DNA from: Neoarius graeffei
Taxonomy: Eukaryota > Chordata > Actinopteri > Siluriformes > Ariidae
DNA length: 64,000 bases
Direction of reading: 5' to 3'
NCBI RefSeq assembly: GCF_027579695.1
Contig: NC_083571.1
Span: 84,519,888-84,583,887, forward strand
Positions 57,475 through 64,000 of this stretch are shown here, one piece after another. Made by a program: the position numbers and the translations under genes. Each line of letters begins with the position of its first letter. Positions within the stretch are counted from its first letter, which is position 1. Under the pieces are notes generated by a model, which was given only the letters and a program-made list of their open reading frames with translations, was not told where the DNA came from and searched no databases.

Positions 57475-58140
57475 ATGCCACGTAGATGTGTTGCTGGCCG
57501 GTACAGCAACATGAAAGAAGTGGATTTACGTTGCATTCATGGCCCAGGAATGTTCAAACTGCAAAGATTTGGACGCGTTTTGCGAGAAGTTCACAGGCAC
57601 ATTGGATGCCTATGAAGTGGTCTCTCCTCTGCTCTGCACATTTTACTGAGGACTCATACAAGACCTCTGACCTGTTGAGGAGCGTTGGCTATAAGCCCGT
57701 ATTGAAAGAGGGTGCAGTATCAACAATTAAATAAAACTACAAGAAAAGGATTTATTTTATTTATTTATTTTAAAGGAAAGTGAGTTTAGTTGCACCAGTC
57801 CTCCCAGAGTGTGAGCCGAGGGTTGTTGGTAAAACCCGGGACAGAACGGGACATATCACCTGGGCAGTGACCTCCCCGCGGTTGTTGCTAAAACTGGTGA
57901 CATCCCATTCCGTCCCGGGTTTTAGAATTGCCTGAGCTGAGCAGTAATGGTGGAGTAGTCAGTATGGAGAATGAGTGGACCAGCCATCTGATTTTCTCCA
58001 CTGGATATTGCTGCCATCTCGCCCTTACGTGGAAGAAGCGAATGAACGGAGAACTGAACGAACAACTGAAAGTCAGATTGTTTCAAACAATCTGCCACAA
58101 GACCAGCCTTCAAGAAGCGAGAACACAGATGGGTAAGCTC
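57475..58140 (+). pseudogene. Decayed THAP-domain gene
   Basis: ATG 57475 reads MPRRCVAGRYSNMKEVD; C5 is kept, but the second zinc Cys is Tyr. A frameshift near 57520 leads to FTLHSWPRNVQTAKIWTRF and LLCSAHFTEDSY (C-x2-H), then SVGYKPVLKEGAVSTIK, the AVPT-type end of a THAP domain. So all sub-motifs are there in order, but across two frames and with one ligand lost. 57928-58140 is a further open stretch ending at a possible donor (GGGTAAGCTCC at about 58130), perhaps its next coding part. Likely the DNA-binding gene of a THAP-type transposon; the 3' CpG patch at 58520-58560 (GTGACGTCACACAC) may belong to it. Confidence 0.65.
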
Positions 58141-58920
58141 CGACTCTCATTTGGATAAAAAAAAACAACAAAAACAACACGTTGTTTACCTGCATTTAGA
58201 TTAATACATGTAACTTGTATTATGTATTTAAGTTAGTGGTATAAGATTATTTAATTTGCTTCAGAATGTGATTGTCTCAGTTCATCTGATTATTTAATTA
58301 GCCTTTTATGTTTTATCAGTGAAAATGCACGCATGTACATGTATGTTGCATAAGTTATAACACCTATCCTGTTTTAGTAAGAGTCAACCCACAATCAATG
58401 AAGTCAAATCAGTATTAGTTGAGCAAGTCGGAAATGGTATTTCTTACTTTCACCATAAATGTTTATTTATATGACTTTGATCTATAGCTGTAAAAGGCCT
58501 CTGCCTTAAAATCGGTTACCGCTGTGACGTCACACACTCAGGGCTGGCTGGCTCAGCAGGACAATTCGAATGCCAACTTTGCGGTCAATTTTAACTCTCA
58601 AAAATATATATTTTTAATTCCCATTTATGCAGCATACAAGAGTCAAGGATGGAGATACTATCCTCTCAGAAATTTATTTAAAAAGAAAGGTTCTGCGTAT
58701 CTGCTTTAAAAATAAATAAACAAACAAACAAAAACAGTCTGAAAGCCTTTGTCTGATTGGCATGCCTTTTCTACTCTGCTTGGGTCAGCTGGTTGTTGTG
58801 AGTTTGGCTTTATAAATGTGAGGAGCACAAATAGAGTACAAATTTTTTGGGTTTTTGTTTGTTTGTTCTTTCAAATTTAGAGGATTTTGTGAACATCAAA
58901 TAAATTTCCCTGACAGGGTA
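58141..58920. other. Gene-free stretch
   Basis: AT-rich. Apart from the GTGACGTCAC box near 58530, possibly linked to the THAP element, I see nothing named. Confidence 0.45.
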
Positions 58921-59274
58921 TCTCATCTCATTATCTCTAGCCACTTTATCCTGTTCTACAGGGTCACAGGCAAGCTGGAGCCTATCCCAGCTGACTACGG
59001 GCAAAAGGCGGGGTACACCCTGGACAAATCGCCAGGTCATCACAGGGCTGACATATAGACACAGACAACCATTCACACCTATGGTCAATTTAGAGTCACC
59101 AGTTAACCTAGCCTGCATATCTTTGGACTGTGGGGGAAAACAGAGCACCTGGAGGAAACCCACGCGGACAACATGTAGACTCCGCACAGAAAGGCCCTCA
59201 CCAGCCACGGGGCTCGAACCTGGACCTTCTTGCTGTGAGGCAACAGCACTAACCACTACACCGCCATGCTGCCC
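58921..59274 (-). repeat. tRNA-type SINE
   Basis: Reverse-oriented copy with duplication GACAGGGTA / GACAGGGCA (58912-58920, 59275-59283). The inverted copy of the flank at 63970-63990 has no SINE, giving the empty site. Confidence 0.92.
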
Positions 59275-59417
59275 CGACAGGGCATCAGTAAATTTTATCT
59301 TATCTTGTCTTAGAAGAGGGCTGAAATCATAGCCTGTGCAAATCAATGGATCTTTTTGCATTTTTTTTTTTTGCAATTCATCCTCAAATGTGATGAGAGT
59401 TTGTACGATGCACGAAG
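59275..59417 (+). repeat. Inverted repeat, left copy (LINE-tail-like)
   Basis: Matches the reverse complement of 63850-63995 over about 145 bp with few differences (GAAATCATAGCCTGTGCAAA; TTGTACGATGCACG). The TCAGTAAA...TATCTTATCTT part looks like a LINE 3' tail, but the shared sequence goes beyond it. Confidence 0.8.
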
Positions 59418-60020
59418 TGAAATGCTCATTTGAACAATTTGCAAATAAATTTGTTCGTATCCAGCTTGATAAATGAGGCTCAATGATGGGGCGTGTGGCC
59501 AAAGCTGTGTGGAAGCAGGTGCTAAAGAAACTGCAAGGCCAGAAGGTTTTGTGGGGGAGCTCTCTACTTAATGTGTACATGCAGACAATAGGCAGGAGGA
59601 AGTAGCCCATCGAACCATAGGATAAGAGGCAAGGCTACCGCAGAGTCTAGAATATCTGGGGGCCTTGGACACAGGAACAGACCAGTAGACAGTAACTAGA
59701 CCATAAGTCACTGGAATCTCTACCCAGGACAGAGTCAGCAGCTCATGGTACTAGATGAGTACCTACATGATGCCCTACAATATTATGATATCCCATTCAG
59801 GGTGTATTTCTGCCTTGAATCCAGTGTTTTTGGGATAGGTTCCTGACCCACCAAGATCCTGTCCTGATCAGAATAAAGTGGTTAATGAAGATGAATGAAT
59901 GATTTTTTGTGTGTGTCATGTGCATTTTTTTTCACCCATTAAAACATACACAAAAACTCTCATCTGGAAATATAAGATGTCCACAAAGACACATTTAGAA
60001 GAAGTGGCTTGGATATGCAG
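59418..60020. other. Gene-free stretch with an old SINE tail
   Basis: 59800-59910 ends GATCAGAATAAAGTGG...GAATGAATGA, the tail of a diverged SINE relative. The rest shows no gene. Confidence 0.5.
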
Positions 60021-60080
60021 ATGCATATTGCACTCTTTTGTAACATAGTGCAAAGGCCAGTACTGTAATAATTAGTAATT
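60021..60080 (+). repeat. Long direct repeat, left copy
   Basis: 60 bp beginning ATGCATATTGCACTC and ending TTAGTAATT, repeated at 62923-62984 with a 2-bp indel. It brackets the unfamiliar element between them. Confidence 0.92.
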
Positions 60081-60114
60081 GGGTCATTCCATGCCAAATC
60101 AGCTGAGAAGCACC

Positions 60115-60298
60115 CTGTGTTATCCTCAGCTGTCTTCCTCAACGCGTAACTTGCTGCGCTGGCTGAGGATGTTGCACCAAAAAGATGCACAATCATTCTG
60201 TATTCTTTCAGGGGCTGAGTGATGTCCCCGTCTGGCCACCAAAGGAAACGGAGGAAGTTGACATGACGAGATGAGACCTTTACTTGGTGGTACATTTT
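60115..60298 (-). pseudogene. BEL/Pao reverse transcriptase scrap
   Basis: Minus strand from 60295: VNFLRFLWWPDGD, YRMIVHLFGATSSAS, ALRKTAEDN. This is the BEL/Pao RT block around LRFLWW and HLFGATSSP. Under 200 bp, sitting between two copies of the GGGTCATTCC sequence. Confidence 0.8.
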
Positions 60299-60319
60299 GG
60301 GTCATTCCATGCCAAATCA

Positions 60320-61458
60320 ACAAGAGGTTATGCTCGACCATCTCAGATTTCAATGAAATTTGGAGGGCTCAGAGATACTATTAAAAGAAGTTAATCCCCA
60401 AAACTTGAGCTTCCTATCACCAATAGTTTCAGAGATACAGGCATTTGAATTTTTCGATTTTTTTGTTTTTTGCTCAAAACATACATATTTCAAAGTGCAA
60501 TATTATCTTTATTATGCAAGATAGAAACCTAAAGTTTTGCACAGAGAGACTCAATGTCTTGTACTACAAGTTTCAACTTAGAATTTCAATGGTCATTGTA
60601 TATTAGATGGTGATTTTAACAAGGAAATTAAAAAGACAAATTTGCATTTTTAACTCATTCTGGAAGCTTGCCTGTGGCAGTAATGCTTAAACTAAGAATG
60701 TTATTCAAATCTACACAGAAATATCTACCAATTTCAGTTTTACCAAGTCTCCACTGTTCCTAGTTTGTCTGTAATAGGGTTTAGAAATTCGCCGATTTCT
60801 AAAACATGCCATTTTCAGTAGCAAGAAATCCAATGTGGGATAGCAGTTAGGAACTTGTAAATTTTTTTCAGTAATCCCCAAGACCCATATTTTATATTTC
60901 CAAATTTTTGTTCTGTGTCTCTCAAGTATTTTTAAACTACAGGGGTTTAAAAAATCCATTTTCACCAAATTCAAATTTTTGATATATTTTCATATAACTG
61001 ATATTTGAGGGTTAATAAATGCTTCAATAAGGCTCAAGTAGGTTAGGAGACATGTTTCTTCCTCAATTTTAAATAAAATTTCAATTAATGCTCAGTATTA
61101 ATTATTTGTAAATTGATTTTAATCTAAGACTGTGTAACATTAGCAATCAATGACCAGCTATTGTGTACCAGTCAACAGCCAGCCTTATCAATATCAACAC
61201 AACACAATAGGTGGCCTTTGATACCAGAACAGGTGGCTCATATCTTATAGTTTTAGAGTCTGTAAACTGCATACTTGTTCAGATAACATTATATTGCATA
61301 CATTGTAATACAGAGCACTGAGAAAATTTACCAATGTTATTAACTGAATGTGTTTCTTTGCAAGGATTGGATATTTTGAATAGTTGACTAGGGAATTTAA
61401 TTGTAGTTGCTTTCAATTTGAGATCAGTATAAATGAGTTTGTTCTTAGACATCTAGAA
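60320..61458 (+). other. AT-rich leader of the unfamiliar element
   Basis: No gene on either strand. Continuous AT-rich sequence between the GGGTCATTCC terminus and the coding region; promoter not identified. Confidence 0.45.
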
Positions 61459-62945
61459 ATGGCTGAACTTCCTCCCTGTTCTATAGGAATTGGACTAAAG
61501 AAAGATTCTGACTGCCATAAACTAACATACAACAGAAATTGTAAGTTAAATACACTCTCTCAGTATAGTTTGGAGCAAATTTCATTAATTAAACAGAGAA
61601 ATGAACTTGAGAACATTTCAAGCACAGACACAGTATGTCTGCATCATGAGAAACTGTTTCTGATGAAATATGAAGAGCTACAGAAAAGTTGTTGTGATCC
61701 ATATGAAAGGCACAAGAAAAAAGTTAAAACAGAATTACGTTCAATTCTTCCTGAAACAGCAGATTCACTTTCAAAACTTGTTAGGGTTTTGAACCTGGTT
61801 CGTTGGTGTGATGATCCAGCAAACCCCCACTAGGCCACCAGGGGAATGACTCAAATGCAGAGGCGTGAGGCAGAAGTAGAAAAAGTAACAAAAGGTTTAT
61901 TTATACTATGTACACTATATACAATCCAGGGCAAAACAAAAAAAACAAAAACAAAGAGTATAATTCAAAAAGAAAAAGGCAAAAATGCAAAAGCTCAGAA
62001 GATCCACAAAACACAGTACAAAGGAAACTGGAGATAAACATAACAGCACAAAGACTCCGTGACAAGAGGACTGAACTCAGGGGTATAAATACACAAACTA
62101 ATTAAGGACACAGGTGAAGATAATTAGGACTAACAGGCAATTAACAAAAAAAAACACAAAACACAGGAACAGTGGCGGCCTCTTGAGGCCAAAATAAATA
62201 TGACACGAAAAGGAAATAACAGCGGCCTCTAGAGGCCAAAACAGTCCAAGTCCTAACAAAACTGATGAATAAAAATATTAAACCTGGACAAAAATTGTGT
62301 TCTAAATGTTCACAGAGAGTGAAAGAACATTTAAGCCAAGCAGATTCAGCAGGTTCTACAGAATCAGAACAAGAGAGCATGTGTGTAGATGTGGATCCAA
62401 CATACACTGGTGAGGTAGCTGAATCACTTGACAAAAGCCTTGTGTCAATTGGCTACTCTCCACTGAAAATTGCCAAGTATAGCCACAAACAGAAAGCTGC
62501 ATATGGCAAAGCAAAGCTGCAACGAGTAGAAGAAACTTTACGTTCTAAAAAGGCTACAGCTGTTGGTACAACATCTTCAGATCTAGGGTCTAGTGAAATA
62601 CCATCATGTTCCAACTGTAGTGAATTGGAAACCTTGATTCAAGATGTAAAACTGAAGTGCTCAGTTTCATCCAAACAAGTTAAAGTGCAAATTCTGACTC
62701 TTGTTCCAAACAGCTGGACAATTGAGCAAACAGCAAAAGAATTTGGAGTTTCTCAATATTTGGTAAGAAAGGCTAGACTACTGAAAAATGAAAGAGGTAT
62801 ATTAGCCACACCTGAACCAAAAGTAGGAAGAACATTAACCGATTTTGTTGAAAAAGCAGTTGTTGAATTTTATGAAGATGATGAATATACCAGAATGCTA
62901 CCAGGCAAGAAAGATTTCATTGATGCATATTGCACTCTTTTGTAA
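61459..62945 (+). pseudogene. Putative HTH/zinc transposon protein split by a solo LTR
   Basis: Two open pieces, 61459-61778 and 62264-62945, are in register if the LTR (61779-62258) and one AAACT copy are disregarded, giving about 333 codons. The first piece (MAELPPCSIGIGLKK) has C-x2-H in VCLHHEKLF and the basic RHKKKVKTELRS. The second opens with C-x2-C (KLCSKCSQRVKEH); together these could form one zinc module. Later comes an acidic/Ser linker, then TIEQTAKEFGVSQYLVRKA, which looks like a helix-turn-helix, and a conserved-looking FYEDDEYTRMLPGKKDF. The last residues (DAYCTLL) come from the flanking direct repeat, so the natural C-terminus, where a catalytic core might be, is missing. The open frame from 61384 has no earlier Met. 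Confidence 0.6.
61779..62258 (-). mobile_element. Solo LTR
   Basis: 480 bp with ends TGTTAGG / CCTAACA and 5-bp target duplication AAACT (61774-61778, 62259-62263). Transcription sense is minus: a TATTTATACCCCTG TATA-like box near 62085 and AATAAACC near 61895. GAGGCCGC/TCTAGAGGCC repeats lie at 62170-62240. No internal region. Confidence 0.88.
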
Positions 62946-62984
62946 CATATAGTGCAAAGGCCAGTACTGTAATAATTAGTAATT
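62923..62984 (+). repeat. Long direct repeat, right copy
   Basis: 62-bp copy of 60021-60080 (extra TA in TAACATATAGTG). It supplies the stop codon (62943-62945) of the truncated gene. Confidence 0.92.
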
Positions 62985-63062
62985 AAGGATATATTGTGCA
63001 AACCTAATATATGATCTACATTTTCTAGTAATATTGTATTATCTTTGATAACATGGCACTGG

Positions 63063-63459
63063 GGCGGCACGGTGGTGTAGTGGTTAGTGCTGTCGCCTCA
63101 CAGCAAGAAGGTCCGGGTTCGAGCCCCATGGCCAGCGAGGGCCTTTCTGTGTGGAGTTTGCATGTTCTCCCCGTGTCCGCGTGGGTTTCCTCCGGGTGCT
63201 CCGGTTTCCCCCACAGTCCAAAGACATGCAGGTTAGGTTAACTGGTGACTCTAAATTGACCGTAGGTGTGAATGTGAGTGTGAATGGTTGTCTGTGTCTA
63301 TGTGTCAGCCCTGTGATGACCTGGTGACTTGTCCAGGGTGTACCCCGCCTTTCGCCCGTAGTCAGCTGGGATAGGCTCCAGCTTGCCTGCGACCCTGTAG
63401 AACGGGATAAAGCGGCTAGAGATAATGAGATGAGATGAGATGAGATGAGATGAGATGAG
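63063..63459 (+). repeat. tRNA-type SINE with long GATGA tail
   Basis: Full copy with 13-bp duplication AACATGGCACTGG (63050-63062, 63460-63472) and seven or so GATGA units. Among the least diverged copies here. Confidence 0.94.
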
Positions 63460-63472
63460 AACATGGCACTGG

Positions 63473-63849
63473 AGCTTCAGAGTATATTCCCTGTCAGGCT
63501 CAGCACATAGGACAGCACACATGTAGGTGACTGGAGCAGAGGCAGGAAGAACTACCTTTCTGAAGTCAGGACAGGAGAAACCAAATCCACATAGACCAGT
63601 GTTTCTCAGCAGAGTGAAATTCCCTCCTCCTATAAAAGGCTGGAAAAAATATGCAACGTAAATGAAAATATGACAAGCATTGTTTGTGCAGTCCACAGTG
63701 TGCGGTGAGTTAAAGGCTGCGAAAAGCATGAAACCATCAAAATTTATAAAGTATTTAGACAAAACACTCAAACCATAAAGACAAGTCTGTTGAATTTTTT
63801 TGTCATGCATGTCTTCACTGTTCAGGAGCAATCACTCCGTGCATCGTAC
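63473..63849. other. Gene-free stretch
   Basis: No gene or named repeat recognised on either strand. Confidence 0.45.
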
Positions 63850-63995
63850 AAACTCACTCATCACATTTGAGGATGAATTGCAAAAAAGAAAAAAAATGCA
63901 AAAAGATCCATTGATTTGCACAGGCTATGATTTCAGCCCTGTTCTAAGACAAGATAAGATAAACTTTACTGATACCCTGTCGGGGAAATTCACAT
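63850..63995 (-). repeat. Inverted repeat, right copy
   Basis: Reverse complement of 59275-59417, plus a few bases (GAATTTCCCCGACAGGG in reverse) that match the sequence left of the SINE at 58903-58919. It runs into the window edge, so its full length is unknown. Confidence 0.8.
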
Positions 63996-64000
63996 GTTGC

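Larger units (their letters stand above)
60081..62922 (+). mobile_element. Unfamiliar element with GGGTCATTCC terminus, 3' truncated
   Basis: Starts GGGTCATTCCATGCCAAATC at 60081. The same 20 bases recur at 60299, after a BEL scrap. About 1.1 kb of AT-rich leader follows, then the gene at 61459. The 3' side is cut within coding sequence at 62922, where the second direct repeat begins. I have a sense of having seen this terminus and protein in other animals, but I cannot assign a superfamily. Confidence 0.55.

Overview
The window reads as vertebrate, almost certainly teleost fish, nuclear DNA. The signs are intron-split host exons (a plpp6-type lipid phosphatase and an FMO-type monooxygenase), a fish tRNA-type SINE with a GATGA-repeat tail, a Rex3 LINE, several Tc1 families, hAT, PIF/Harbinger, piggyBac-like and THAP-bearing DNA elements, and Gypsy, BEL and solo-LTR remnants. 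The SINE and its tail remind me of catfish genomes; that is a guess. No bacterial operons, CRISPR arrays or free-standing RNA genes were seen. Most open reading frames are pieces of transposons or chance frames inside SINEs.

Layout. 1-3247: SINEs, a 1.0-kb TIR element, an intron with a minisatellite, then the last coding exon of plpp6 (2755-3122, + strand). 3248-10610: left arm of a large inverted duplication made of plpp6 downstream DNA, carrying a fold-back Tc1, a SINE and two hAT elements. 10611-26611: a TE-rich spacer with deleted Gypsy, Tc1, a MITE split by Rex3, a second MITE copy, Tc1 split by a Harbinger MITE, a LINE tail, a SINE and another Tc1. 26612-47396: the reverse-complement arm, expanded by a THAP/SWIM-type element, a CR1/Rex1-like LINE, a 1.7-kb solo LTR and two nested L2-like LINEs. 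At 47397 it abuts a copy of the start of an FMO exon.

47475-56932: truncated Tc1, a second Gypsy copy split by a hAT, SINEs, a piggyBac-like MITE and a TA microsatellite. 56942-57073: first coding exon of an FMO gene (+). 57074-64000: no further FMO exon. It holds a decayed THAP gene, SINEs, a BEL scrap, and an unfamiliar element (60081-62922) bracketed by 60-62-bp direct repeats, whose HTH-like gene is cut by a solo LTR.

The host genes are two exons, at opposite ends. The central story is structural: an inverted duplication spanning about 44 kb, with one arm fused to an FMO fragment. Comparing the arms gives pre-insertion sites for many transposons. The most novel coding candidate is the gene at 61459-62945.
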